From CALMFG01 sp963666035 (GTDB lineage Bacteria > Bacillota > Clostridia > Christensenellales > CALMFG01), in the NCBI GenBank assembly GCA_963666035.2, contig CAXXJI010000016.1, forward strand, positions 1-64,000: 64,000 bases of DNA. The letters run 5' to 3'. The stretch's first letter is position 1; each line of letters starts with the position of its first letter. The position numbers were made by a program, and so were the translations under genes. Under the pieces are notes generated by a model, which was not told where the DNA came from, searched no databases, and saw only the letters and a list, made by a program, of their open reading frames with translations. Positions 41,919 through 51,029 of the stretch are shown here, piece after piece.

Positions 41919-44072
41919 ATGGAAGATCTCTTAAAAAAGGCAAAACAGAATTATGGCTCTGAAGAGAACTATGCGCTGCTGGAAAAAGCGTTTGAAACGG
42001 CAAAAAAAGCGCACGAGGGACAGGTGCGTCTTTCAGGCGACCCTTATTTTGCGCATCCTTATGAAGTAGCCAACATTCTGATGGATTTGGGATTGGATTT
42101 GATTACAGTGGCGGCCGGGCTTTTGCACGACGTGATGGAGGATACTACGATTTCTTCCGAGGAATTGGGACGCGAGTTCGGGTCTGAGGTGCTCTATCTG
42201 GTGGACGGCGTGACCAAACTGACGCAGGTGGATTATAAATCACGCGAGGAGCGTCAGGCCGAGAGCTTTCGGAAGATGTTTTTGGCGATGGCTAAGGATA
42301 TCCGTGTCATCATCATCAAGCTGGCCGACCGCTTGCACAATATGCGCACATTAAAGTTTCAGTCGCCCGACAAGCAAAAGGAAAAAGCGCGGGAGACCAT
42401 TGAAATCTATGCGCCGCTGGCAAATCGGTTGGGAATCAATACCATCAAGTGGGAACTTGAGGACTTGTCCTTAAAATATCTGGAACCAGAAACCTATTAC
42501 GCCATCGTCGATCAGCTGAAATCCACTCGGCAGGAACGTGAAGCATATATCAACCAAATTATTTCGCAGATTAAAGCGCGGCTGAAAGTGATGCGCATTT
42601 CAGCGGATATCGCGGGTAGACCCAAACATATCTATAGTATCTACAACAAGATGATTAATAAAGATATCGAATTTGAAGATGTTTATGATAAGGTTGCGGT
42701 GCGGTGTATAGTAAAGAATATCAAAGACTGCTACGGTGTTTTGGGAATTCTGCATACCATGTGGAAGCCGATCCCCGGTCGGTTTAAGGATTATATTGCT
42801 GTACCCAAAAAGAATATGTACCAATCACTGCATACCACGCTACTCGGCGACGAAGGGCGGCCTTTTGAGGTGCAGATACGCACCGAAGAGATGCACAAGC
42901 AGGCCGAGTACGGTATTGCCGCGCATTGGAAGTATAAGGAAGGCAAAGAGACAGAAACAGACTTGGACGAGAAGCTGACCTGGGTGCGCGAGCTCTTGGA
43001 AGTCAATGATGAGTTTAAGGATTCCAAGGAGTTTATGGAATCATTGAAAATTGACCTTTACCAGAACGAAGTGTTTGTGTTTACGCCTAAAGGAGACGTC
43101 AAGGACTTTCCGAAAGGCGCAACGCCCTTGGACTTTGCGTATGCCATTCACTCGGAGGTCGGCAACAAGTGTACCGGCGCCAAGGTGAACGAAAAAATCG
43201 TGCCGCTGGATTATGAGCTGAACACGGGAGATATCATCTCCATCATCACATCACCGGGCAAAACGCCCAGTCGGGACTGGCTGAAGATTGTCAAAACCCA
43301 TCAGGCGCGCTCCAAAATTCGCCAATGGTTCAGAAAAGAGCTGAAAGAAGAGAATATCGAAAAGGGCCATGACATGCTGGCTGAAGAAGCTAAACGACGG
43401 GGTTACCAGCTTAAAAATCTTGTCAAGCCTGAATGGGTGAAGGGCATCTTTAAGCGCTTTATGCTAAATTCGGTGGACGATATGTACGCGGCGGTCGGGT
43501 ACGGCGGCATCACGACCAAACAGATTCTGTCTCGCTTGATTGCGCTGTATGAAAAGGAGCATCCGACGGCACCAGTCAGTCAAACCGCGCCAGCTATTGA
43601 GCAGAACCGAAATAAGCAGGCAACCGGGGATGGTGTGACCGTAAAAGGTGAATCGGGCATGCTGATACGCTATGCCAAGTGCTGTACACCTGTACCGGGT
43701 GATGAGATTATCGGCTATATCACACGGGGACGCGGGGTTTCGGTGCACCGCAAGGATTGTCCCAACATCAACGAAGTGGACTTTGAGACGGGCAGGATTA
43801 TTGAAGTGGAATGGGCGGGCGAAGAGCGGCCGTTTTATAATATCGATATCGAGATTCGCGGCGAGGATCGCAACGGCCTTTTGTCCGATGTGACGCAGCT
43901 GCTTTACAACTTAAATTTCTCCATCATGACGGCCAACGCGCGGCGGCAAAAGGACAAGGAAACTGTGATTGAGCTGGGGTTGGTGGTTTCCAACATCAAG
44001 GACTTAAAACTGATTACCGGTAAGCTGAAAGGCATCAACGGCGTCACGGACGTGTACCGCATCAATAAATAG
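41919..44072 (+). CDS. rel: Bifunctional (p)ppGpp synthetase/hydrolase Rel
   Basis: A 717-residue long RSH enzyme controlling the stringent response. The hydrolase domain has YFAHPYEVANIL and GLLHDVMEDT (His70-Asp71, intact HD motif). The synthetase domain has GRPKHIYSIYNKM and KNMYQSLHTTLLG. It is followed by TGS (VFVFTPKGDVKDFPKGAT), a zinc-finger/CC region (YAKCCTPVPGDEIIGYITRG, HRKDCPNI) and a C-terminal ACT domain (IRGEDRNGLLSDVTQLLYNL). Both activities look intact. It is coupled to recJ upstream and followed by dtd after 15 bases, a conserved rel-dtd pair. Confidence 0.96.
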   Translation: MEDLLKKAKQNYGSEENYALLEKAFETAKKAHEGQVRLSGDPYFAHPYEVANILMDLGLDLITVAAGLLHDVMEDTTISSEELGREFGSEVLYLVDGVTKLTQVDYKSREERQAESFRKMFLAMAKDIRVIIIKLADRLHNMRTLKFQSPDKQKEKARETIEIYAPLANRLGINTIKWELEDLSLKYLEPETYYAIVDQLKSTRQEREAYINQIISQIKARLKVMRISADIAGRPKHIYSIYNKMINKDIEFEDVYDKVAVRCIVKNIKDCYGVLGILHTMWKPIPGRFKDYIAVPKKNMYQSLHTTLLGDEGRPFEVQIRTEEMHKQAEYGIAAHWKYKEGKETETDLDEKLTWVRELLEVNDEFKDSKEFMESLKIDLYQNEVFVFTPKGDVKDFPKGATPLDFAYAIHSEVGNKCTGAKVNEKIVPLDYELNTGDIISIITSPGKTPSRDWLKIVKTHQARSKIRQWFRKELKEENIEKGHDMLAEEAKRRGYQLKNLVKPEWVKGIFKRFMLNSVDDMYAAVGYGGITTKQILSRLIALYEKEHPTAPVSQTAPAIEQNRNKQATGDGVTVKGESGMLIRYAKCCTPVPGDEIIGYITRGRGVSVHRKDCPNINEVDFETGRIIEVEWAGEERPFYNIDIEIRGEDRNGLLSDVTQLLYNLNFSIMTANARRQKDKETVIELGLVVSNIKDLKLITGKLKGINGVTDVYRINK

Positions 44073-44087
44073 TGAGGTCAAAAGCCA

Positions 44088-44543
44088 ATGAAAGCTGTTA
44101 TTCAGCGGGTAAAAAACGCCAGTGTTAAAATACAGGATGAAATCGTCGGTGAAATCCGTCAGGGATTTCTGGTTCTGCTCGGCATTGAAAATGCAGACAC
44201 GCAGGACGATGCGGATTATCTCATTAAGAAAATCGTGGGGCTTCGTGTATTCGGCGATGCGGATGGCAAGATGAATCTTTCAGTGGGGGATATAGCGGGT
44301 GAGATTCTGCTGGTGTCCCAGTTTACGCTGATCGCGGACACCAGAAAAGGCAATCGGCCGTCGTTTATCGATGCGATGCCGCCGGACAAAGCCGAACCGT
44401 TTTTTGAAAGCATGGTTGCGGATTTTAAAAAAGCGTATCCACATATCCAAACCGGAAAATTTGGTGCGGACATGGCAGTTGCCCTCATCAACGACGGGCC
44501 GGTGACCATCTGTCTGGATTCGCATGTCAGGAGAAAATCATGA
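44088..44543 (+). CDS. dtd: D-aminoacyl-tRNA deacylase
   Basis: A 151-residue dimeric enzyme that hydrolyses D-aminoacyl-tRNAs and mischarged glycyl-tRNA. The N-terminus MKAVIQRVKNASVKI, the catalytic SQFTLIADTRKGNRPSF, and the C-terminal NDGPVTICLDS (Gly-cisPro-like motif, here GP) are diagnostic. GAGG lies 12 bases upstream. The ATG of the MBL gene overlaps the stop by 4 bases. Confidence 0.96.
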   Translation: MKAVIQRVKNASVKIQDEIVGEIRQGFLVLLGIENADTQDDADYLIKKIVGLRVFGDADGKMNLSVGDIAGEILLVSQFTLIADTRKGNRPSFIDAMPPDKAEPFFESMVADFKKAYPHIQTGKFGADMAVALINDGPVTICLDSHVRRKS

Positions 44544-45166
44544 ATATCATCTGTGTACAGACCGGCGAATATCTGGTCAACACCTATCTTTGCCACGATG
44601 AAGGCGGCAAGGATACGGTCATCATTGACCCCGGTGGTTCTTACCAAAAGATTAAAGGCGTGCTGGAGCAATATGGGCTTTTACCCAAAGCGGTGTTGCT
44701 GACACACGGACATTTCGACCATATCGGTGCTCTGACGCAGATTCGGGAAGATTACGATGTGACGGTATATATACATGAAGCGGACGCAGAGATGCTGCCC
44801 GAAAGTAAGAAAAATTTGTCAGCCTATCTGTTTTCAAAACTGGTGGAATGCACTCCGGCGGATGAAACGCTGACGGACAGACAGGAGCTTATGCTTTGCG
44901 GTCTTAGGTTCACCGTGCTGCATACGTCTGGGCATTCACCGGGTTCGGTGATCTATCTATGCGATGGGCTTGCGTTTACCGGCGATACGCTGTTCTATCG
45001 TTCTATCGGCCGGACCGACTTTTACGGATGCGACGCGGCGGCCATGAACGTTTCGCTGGCCAAGTTGAAGAAAGCAATCCCGAAGGAATATAAGCTGTTC
45101 CCGGGCCACGGACCGGAGAGCGAGATGGAAGCGGAACTCAAAGATAACATATATTTAAATCAATAG
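44540..45166 (+). CDS. MBL-fold metallo-hydrolase (glyoxalase II-like)
   Basis: A 208-residue metallo-beta-lactamase-fold hydrolase. The metal motif is LTHGHFDHIGAL (HxHxDH, about residues 55-60), with further ligands in HTSGHSPGS, AFTGDTLFY and FPGHGPES. The spacing matches hydroxyacylglutathione-hydrolase-like (YqgX-type) proteins, whose clostridial substrate is uncertain. The gene is translationally coupled to dtd and 18 bases ahead of cmk. It is often found beside rel-dtd in Firmicutes. Confidence 0.9.
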   Translation: MNIICVQTGEYLVNTYLCHDEGGKDTVIIDPGGSYQKIKGVLEQYGLLPKAVLLTHGHFDHIGALTQIREDYDVTVYIHEADAEMLPESKKNLSAYLFSKLVECTPADETLTDRQELMLCGLRFTVLHTSGHSPGSVIYLCDGLAFTGDTLFYRSIGRTDFYGCDAAAMNVSLAKLKKAIPKEYKLFPGHGPESEMEAELKDNIYLNQ

Positions 45167-45184
45167 ACAAAGAGGAAAAGGCAT

Positions 45185-45856
45185 TTGGAGAAATTGACGA
45201 TTGCGTTGGACGGGCCCGCGGGTTCGGGGAAATCCAGCGCGGCAAAGCAGGTGGCAAAGAAACTGGGCATCTTATATCTGGATACCGGCGCCATGTATCG
45301 TGCGGTGGGGTACGCGATGCTGCAAAAAGGCATCGATCCGCTGGACAGAAATCGGGTTGAAAGTGAGATGCAAGCAGTGGATGTTTTAATCCGCTTTGAT
45401 GGCGGCCACCAGCAGGTTTGGCTGAACGGCGAGGATGTGAGCGGAAAAATCCGGACACCTGAGATATCCAAAGCCGCATCGGATGTGTCGGCGCATCCGG
45501 CAGTGCGGATGGCGATGGTGGAAATTCAGCGTAAGACCAGTGAACAATATGATATGATTCTGGACGGGCGGGATATCGGCACGTTTGTACTGCCGGACGC
45601 CGAATATAAATTCTTTCTGGTGGCGTCCTGCGAAGAGCGGGCCAAAAGAAGGCATAAGGAATTGGCCGAAAAAGGGATAGAAAAATCGCTTGCGCAAATC
45701 CAGCAGGAGATTGAACAGCGGGATTATAATGATTCGCACCGTGAACTGGCACCCTTGAAGCAGGCCGAGGACGCGGTGCTGATCGATTCAACGTCCATGA
45801 CGATTGATGAAGTGGTGGACGCGATTATAAAAACGGTTAAAGGGGAGAAACGATGA
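45185..45856 (+). CDS. cmk: Cytidylate kinase
   Basis: A 223-residue NMP kinase phosphorylating CMP and dCMP. The P-loop is ALDGPAGSGKSS (residues about 7-18), followed by YLDTGAMYRAVGYAML. DGRDIGTFVLPDAEYKFFL is the NMP-binding signature and RAKRRHKELAEKG the lid. Length is normal. The start is TTG, with GAGGAAAAGG upstream. The plsC gene overlaps by 4 bases; cmk-plsC-ispH is the common clostridial order. Confidence 0.95.
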   Translation: MEKLTIALDGPAGSGKSSAAKQVAKKLGILYLDTGAMYRAVGYAMLQKGIDPLDRNRVESEMQAVDVLIRFDGGHQQVWLNGEDVSGKIRTPEISKAASDVSAHPAVRMAMVEIQRKTSEQYDMILDGRDIGTFVLPDAEYKFFLVASCEERAKRRHKELAEKGIEKSLAQIQQEIEQRDYNDSHRELAPLKQAEDAVLIDSTSMTIDEVVDAIIKTVKGEKR

Positions 45857-46443
45857 ATGCATTATATTGGGTGGCCAAAAATCTGGCGGCCGCCATCAAC
45901 CGTTGCATATTTTTTATTAGAGTAAAAGGCAAAGAGAACCGGAACAATCAGGGGCGTGTGATGATTGTATCCAATCACGTCTCGTGGTTCGATCCTGTGA
46001 TGATGGGCGGAATTTTTAAACACAAAGTCCACTACATCGCCAAAGCGGAGTTGTTTAAAACCAAGATCGCCAGTTATCTCTTGTCCCGCCTCGGGGCTTT
46101 TCCTGTCGCCAGAGGCCAGGGTGATTATGGGGCCTTGAAAAAGTCCTTTGAGATATTAAAAGAGGATAAATGCCTCGGTATTTTCCCCGAGGGCACGCGC
46201 TTTGAGGAAGGTGAGATGGGTGAATTCCAGCGGGGCGCAGCCGCGATTGCGCTGAAGATGGATGCCAAGATCATTCCGGTTTATTTCAAGGGTGAGTTCA
46301 AACCGTTTAAACAGGTTCGTGTGATCATCGGTAAAGCTTTCGCTTTAAAGGACATGCTAAATCCCAAGGATAAACAGGCGATTGATCTGGGTACAACGAT
46401 TTTGAAGAACACATTGCTCGAGCTGAAAAAACAGTTGGGCTAA
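45853..46443 (+). CDS. plsC: 1-acyl-sn-glycerol-3-phosphate acyltransferase
   Basis: A 196-residue membrane-associated acyltransferase that makes phosphatidic acid. The HX4D motif is NHVSWFD (His42, Asp47). GIFPEGTRFEEGEMGEFQ is the second substrate motif and IIPVYFKG the third. An N-terminal amphipathic or membrane-dipping segment covers residues 3-22. The ATG overlaps the cmk stop (ATGA). Confidence 0.94.
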   Translation: MNALYWVAKNLAAAINRCIFFIRVKGKENRNNQGRVMIVSNHVSWFDPVMMGGIFKHKVHYIAKAELFKTKIASYLLSRLGAFPVARGQGDYGALKKSFEILKEDKCLGIFPEGTRFEEGEMGEFQRGAAAIALKMDAKIIPVYFKGEFKPFKQVRVIIGKAFALKDMLNPKDKQAIDLGTTILKNTLLELKKQLG

Positions 46444-46463
46444 AAAGATAGAGGAGAAACAAA

Positions 46464-48605
46464 TTGCAGGTCATTGTTGCAAAACAGGCGGGCTTTTGCT
46501 TTGGTGTCAAGCGTGCGGTGGATGCGGTGTATGAGAACATCAAAAAGCACAGGAACGTTTTTACATACGGACCCTTGATTCATAATGAGGCGGTGGTGGA
46601 ACGCTTGAAAGAAGCCGGAGCGCCTTATATTGAAAGCTTAGATGAAATCACTGAAACCGAAGACGTGGCAGTTATCGTGCGCTCGCACGGTGTCGCGCCG
46701 CAGGTGCTGGAAGAGATTAAATCGCGCGGCTTTGAGATCATCGACGCTACATGCCCCTTTGTTAAACGCATCCAGCAAAAAGCGCACAAGGCCAGTGAGG
46801 CGGGGCGGTATGTCATCATCGTCGGCAAAGCCGACCATCCGGAAGTGGTGGGGATTGAAGGCTGGGCAAACGGACAAGCCTATGCCGTGGATAGCGTTGC
46901 CGGAGTCCGAAAGCTGCCGGCGCTCACTCACCCTTTGGTTGTGGCGCAGACCACCATTGAATCGACGATGTGGGAGGAAGTGACGGAAGAGATACTGGTG
47001 CACTATCCTGATGCCGAGTGCTTTATGAGTATTTGCGAGACCACTTGTTTAAGGCAGGCAGAAGCCGAGGAATTGGCAAGGAAAGCGGACCATATTCTGG
47101 TAGTTGGCGGGAAAAGAAGCTCTAACACACAGAAACTATATAATATTTGTTCAAAATACTGTAAAAGCGTACAGTTAATTGAGGAATCTCACGAAGTATC
47201 TCTTGAAAAAATGAAACTTGATGATATAATAGGAGTTGTCGCCGGTGCTTCAACACCCGACTGGATGATTATGGAGGTAGAGAAAAGGATGAGTGAAGTG
47301 GACAAGACGCCAATCGCGGCTGATGAGACAGTTGCGGGCGCTGAGGAGAGCGTCTTAGGCGTTGAACAGACGGACGAGGTTTTCGAGGCTGAAAAGGAAG
47401 TGAAAATGAGCCAAGAGGAAACAAAATCCGCTGTAACAGACGAGGAAGACTTTCTAACGCAACTGGAAGAATCATTTAAAACGATCCGCAAAGGGCAGCT
47501 GATTACGGGGACTGTCGTACAGGTTACAGATGATGATGTTTCTTTGAACATCGCGTATAAATCTGACGGGCTGATTCCAAGAAGTGAACTGCCGATCGAA
47601 GCGGGGCAATCCGCAAAAGATGTATATCATGTCGGTGACGAGATTGAGGCGCAGGTCTTAAGCATGAACGACGGTGAAGGCAGAGTGAAGCTCAGTCTGA
47701 AACGCATGCAGGATAAGATCAAGTGGCAGGAATTTTTGGATGCACACAAAGAAGACAATGTGTATGACGCCAAGATTTTCAAAGCAGTCAAAGGCGGCGT
47801 GATTGCAAAGATTGATGGATACGAGGCATTTATTCCGGTATCGCATCTGTCTTTGAAGTACATTGAAGACGTAAAAGAGTTTGTCGGAAAAGATGTGAAA
47901 GTCAATATCATTGACATCAACAAGGAAAAAAGACGCCTTGTTGCATCTTTGAAGAATATTTTGATAAAAGAATCAAAGCAGAAGAAGCAGGAGCTGATCG
48001 AAGGTTTTGAGAAAAACCAGACGGTCGTCGGTAAGGTCAAAAAACTGACCGATTTTGGTGCTTTTGTGGATGTTGGCGGCGTGGACGGGTTACTTCACGT
48101 GGCGGATATCTCCTGGAACAAAGTGAAACATCCTTCGGACGTTTTGGAGGAAGGTCAAGAGCTGGAAGTGATGGTTTTAAGCACCGACCCCAAACGCAAA
48201 AGAATTTCGCTTGGGTTAAAACAGCTACAGGCTAAGCCTTGGGATCTGGCTGCCGAGAAATATTTGGTAGGTTCCACGATTAAAGGCAAAGTGGTGCGCA
48301 TCACAGACTTTGGTGCATTTATCTCACTGGAACCGGGTATTGACGGTTTGGTCCATATCTCGCAGGTCGCAAACAGACGTGTTGAGCGTGTGGAAGAAGA
48401 ACTGAAGCTCGGTCAGGAGATTGAGGCAAAAGTGATGGAAGTCAAGCCCAACGAGCGCAAGATTTCGCTTTCCATCCGGGAACTGCTTGAACCTGAAGTG
48501 AGAGAGGAAAAACCAAGACGCGAAAAAGCTGAGCGTGTGGTGATCCCCCCGGTTCAGGAAGCAACCGTCACCTTGGCGGATTTCTTCCCCAAGGAAGACG
48601 AATAA
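46464..48605 (+). CDS. ispH: IspH (HMB-PP reductase) fused to four S1 RNA-binding domains
   Basis: A 713-residue two-part protein. Residues 1-275 are the 4Fe-4S enzyme IspH, the last step of the MEP isoprenoid pathway. Cluster cysteines are Cys12 (GFCFGVKRAV), Cys97 (DATCPFVKRI) and Cys195 (ETTCLRQAE). An acidic linker (about 276-328) follows, then four S1 domains starting near 335, 420, 505 and 590 (for example VGKVKKLTDFGAFVDVGGVD), ending in a charged tail. This fusion is known in Clostridia, where the S1 part may serve as ribosomal protein S1. It starts at TTG 46464 behind GAGGAGAAA. A GGAGG at 47274-47278 followed by ATG 47289 lies exactly at the domain boundary. Confidence 0.95.
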   Translation: MQVIVAKQAGFCFGVKRAVDAVYENIKKHRNVFTYGPLIHNEAVVERLKEAGAPYIESLDEITETEDVAVIVRSHGVAPQVLEEIKSRGFEIIDATCPFVKRIQQKAHKASEAGRYVIIVGKADHPEVVGIEGWANGQAYAVDSVAGVRKLPALTHPLVVAQTTIESTMWEEVTEEILVHYPDAECFMSICETTCLRQAEAEELARKADHILVVGGKRSSNTQKLYNICSKYCKSVQLIEESHEVSLEKMKLDDIIGVVAGASTPDWMIMEVEKRMSEVDKTPIAADETVAGAEESVLGVEQTDEVFEAEKEVKMSQEETKSAVTDEEDFLTQLEESFKTIRKGQLITGTVVQVTDDDVSLNIAYKSDGLIPRSELPIEAGQSAKDVYHVGDEIEAQVLSMNDGEGRVKLSLKRMQDKIKWQEFLDAHKEDNVYDAKIFKAVKGGVIAKIDGYEAFIPVSHLSLKYIEDVKEFVGKDVKVNIIDINKEKRRLVASLKNILIKESKQKKQELIEGFEKNQTVVGKVKKLTDFGAFVDVGGVDGLLHVADISWNKVKHPSDVLEEGQELEVMVLSTDPKRKRISLGLKQLQAKPWDLAAEKYLVGSTIKGKVVRITDFGAFISLEPGIDGLVHISQVANRRVERVEEELKLGQEIEAKVMEVKPNERKISLSIRELLEPEVREEKPRREKAERVVIPPVQEATVTLADFFPKEDE

Positions 48606-48673
48606 ATTACGTTATTTTGTCCAGGGTGGCTTTTGGCCGCTTTGGCAGAATATATTAAGACCCCCTTTACTTT

Positions 48674-48703
48674 AGCCGTGTTGTTTTACACGGCTCTTTT
48701 TTT
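48674..48703 (+). terminator. Terminator after ispH-S1
   Basis: Perfect 8-pair stem AGCCGTGT/ACACGGCT (48674-48681 with 48688-48695), 6-base loop, C then T7. Confidence 0.9.
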
Positions 48704-48741
48704 AGCCGTAAAGGGGCAAAACTGTCGAGGAAACAAAGGTT

Positions 48742-51012
48742 TTGTTAAAAGTGATTTTCAAAAACAGAATCATCGACTTTCGTCCGGCGTTTTTTGTTGC
48801 GATCTATGTGACGCTAGGCATTCTTTGCAGCCGCTATATGGAAAAAAGTGTTACTGCGGTCTATCTCTTTGGCGGAGCGGCGTTACTGCTGGCGGCTGTA
48901 GACGGTATCAAAAATAAAAATGCGCCGGTTTTGCTTTTGTATGTTTTAAGTTTTACAGCGGGTCTGATTCTTTTTAATCTGCAAACGAGCACTCAACCGC
49001 TGACGTCGTCAGAAACGCAAGTGACGGGACGGGTGACGGATGTTACGCATTATGATACACGATCCTACTACATACTGGATAGCTGGGATTTTGCGGATAA
49101 AGACCAATTGGTTTCGCCAAGTAAAAAAATACGATTTGCCACCGAGGATAGAACCCTGATTCCCGGCGATATCATCACCTTTTCTGCCCAAATTGTTCTG
49201 CCGGATGAAAAGCGCAATATCGGCGGATTTGATGAGCGAATGTATCTATTGGGCAAGGGAATAGACTACAAAGCCAAGGGGACTGTGGACAGTGTCACTG
49301 TGCTGACTCACAAGGAAAGCTTGGGCACGGTGTTCTGGCGCACGCGGGAATACTTAAAACAGACGATTGAAAATATTTTCCCAAAACGCTCGGCGGGTAT
49401 CGCCAAGGGACTGATTCTCGGAGATAAATCCGATATTTTAGAAGCGGATTATGAGGTGTTCAAGCGCGGGGGAACCGCCAGCATTCTAGCGGTATCCGGC
49501 CTGCATTTCGGCATCCTTTCACTCTTTATTTTTTGGATACTCAGTTTGGTCGGCGTGGCCCGAAAACCGGCCAATGTGGTAACGGCCGTTTTTATGCTGC
49601 TGTATGCCGGCATCGTCGGCTTCTCGGTTTCCGCCACACGTGCGCTGGTGATGGGACTTGCGGTGGTTTTTGCCAATCTTTTGGGCAAACAAAAAGACTA
49701 TCTTTCCTTCCTCTCGCTGGCATTTGTTATTTCGCTGATTATCTCGCCTGCCACGCTGTTTTCGGCGGGCTTTATGCTCTCGTTCGGTGCGGTTTTTGCG
49801 CTGTTGGTGCTGTCGCCCATTTTTTCCAAACCATTCAATCGTATTCCGTCCCGGATCACGGGACTTTTTACGGCGCCGGTTGCTGCCACCATTGGTACTG
49901 CGCCGTTTATCATTAATTTCTTCTATTACTTTTCGGTGGTTGGAATTGCGGCCAATATCGTGGTCATCCCTATCGGATCGGCGGCGGTCGTGCTCACGTT
50001 TATCGCCGCCCTGCTTGGGAGTTTTGCCGGTGTGCCGGTGGCGTGGCTTTCGGATAAGTTGATTTGGTTGATGCAGACTATAACCGAAAAGCTGACCGCA
50101 CTGCCTTTCGCCACAGTGGATATGGCCGCACTGCCCACGGCATTCATCGTGCTTTGGTTTGTTGCTATCTTTGCGGTGTCCGGCTATTGCCTGTTTAAGC
50201 CGTGGATAAAGCGCGTCATCGCTTGTCTTTTGGTGCTGGGTATGGCGGCGATGGTGGTTCTGCCGCCGATGCTGAAAGAAGAGGCAATGAGGATTTATTT
50301 TGCTGATGTGGGGCAAGGCGACGCGATTTTAATCACTACACCCGAAGGCGAGAACTATCTTGTAGACACCGGCGAAGGATATATGGCAGATGAGTTGATT
50401 CGTGTGCTGAAAAGTCAGGGCATTCATCTTGATGGGCTTTTTTTAACCCATGCGGACAGCGACCACATCGGTGGTGCTAAGACCTTGCTGGATGAGGGTC
50501 TAGTCGACCATCTCTATCTGGCATATGCCGGGCGCAATACTTTCGACTTTGACAGCGAAGTGTGGACGACCTACCTAGAACTAGGGGAGGTTCTGGCGCT
50601 CAGCCAAACCGTGTACACCGCGGTTTTAAGTCCGAAGGGCGATGCGGACGACGACAATGATAATGAGATTTCCTTGTGCCTTTTAATCACTTATCAGGAT
50701 TATCATGTTCTTTTAACCGGCGATATCAACCTAACTGTAGAAAAAGAGATTATGGATGACATTGGGGACTTGGATGTGTTAAAAGTGACACATCACGGCA
50801 CTAAGTACGGCTCATCTCCCGAATTTCTGGCGGCGGTTAAAGCTGAAACAGCTGTGATCTCCTGCGGTGAGAATTACTACGGACATCCTGCGCCGCAAAC
50901 CTTGTACAATTTGGGGGAAGGCTGTGATATAATCTATCGTACCGATCGTCACGGCGGCATCCTTGTGACGTTTGGCGAAGCGATAGATACCGCGACCGTT
51001 CTGGACCCCTAA
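48742..51012 (+). CDS. comEC: DNA internalization competence protein ComEC/Rec2
   Basis: A 756-residue polytopic membrane protein that forms the DNA uptake channel. The N-terminal DUF4131 and OB-like extracellular region (about 30-190) includes VTGRVTDVTHYDTRSYYILD. The competence domain (about 215-490) has KGLILGDKSDILEADYEVFKRGG-type sequence and TASILAVSGLHFGILSLFIF. The C-terminal metallo-beta-lactamase domain (about 515-750) carries VGQGDAILIT and LTHADSDHIGG, a possible nuclease. The start is TTG 48742 after AAAGG. The gene is complete; no other com genes are near. It is 17 bases ahead of holA, a conserved neighbour. Confidence 0.93.
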   Translation: MLKVIFKNRIIDFRPAFFVAIYVTLGILCSRYMEKSVTAVYLFGGAALLLAAVDGIKNKNAPVLLLYVLSFTAGLILFNLQTSTQPLTSSETQVTGRVTDVTHYDTRSYYILDSWDFADKDQLVSPSKKIRFATEDRTLIPGDIITFSAQIVLPDEKRNIGGFDERMYLLGKGIDYKAKGTVDSVTVLTHKESLGTVFWRTREYLKQTIENIFPKRSAGIAKGLILGDKSDILEADYEVFKRGGTASILAVSGLHFGILSLFIFWILSLVGVARKPANVVTAVFMLLYAGIVGFSVSATRALVMGLAVVFANLLGKQKDYLSFLSLAFVISLIISPATLFSAGFMLSFGAVFALLVLSPIFSKPFNRIPSRITGLFTAPVAATIGTAPFIINFFYYFSVVGIAANIVVIPIGSAAVVLTFIAALLGSFAGVPVAWLSDKLIWLMQTITEKLTALPFATVDMAALPTAFIVLWFVAIFAVSGYCLFKPWIKRVIACLLVLGMAAMVVLPPMLKEEAMRIYFADVGQGDAILITTPEGENYLVDTGEGYMADELIRVLKSQGIHLDGLFLTHADSDHIGGAKTLLDEGLVDHLYLAYAGRNTFDFDSEVWTTYLELGEVLALSQTVYTAVLSPKGDADDDNDNEISLCLLITYQDYHVLLTGDINLTVEKEIMDDIGDLDVLKVTHHGTKYGSSPEFLAAVKAETAVISCGENYYGHPAPQTLYNLGEGCDIIYRTDRHGGILVTFGEAIDTATVLDP

Positions 51013-51029
51013 GAAGAAAGTGAGCACCA

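Noticed and set aside
49519..50316. 265-codon minus-strand frame inside comEC
   Set aside because: It is extremely rich in Arg, His, Lys and Asn because it mirrors membrane-helix codons of ComEC. Not a gene.
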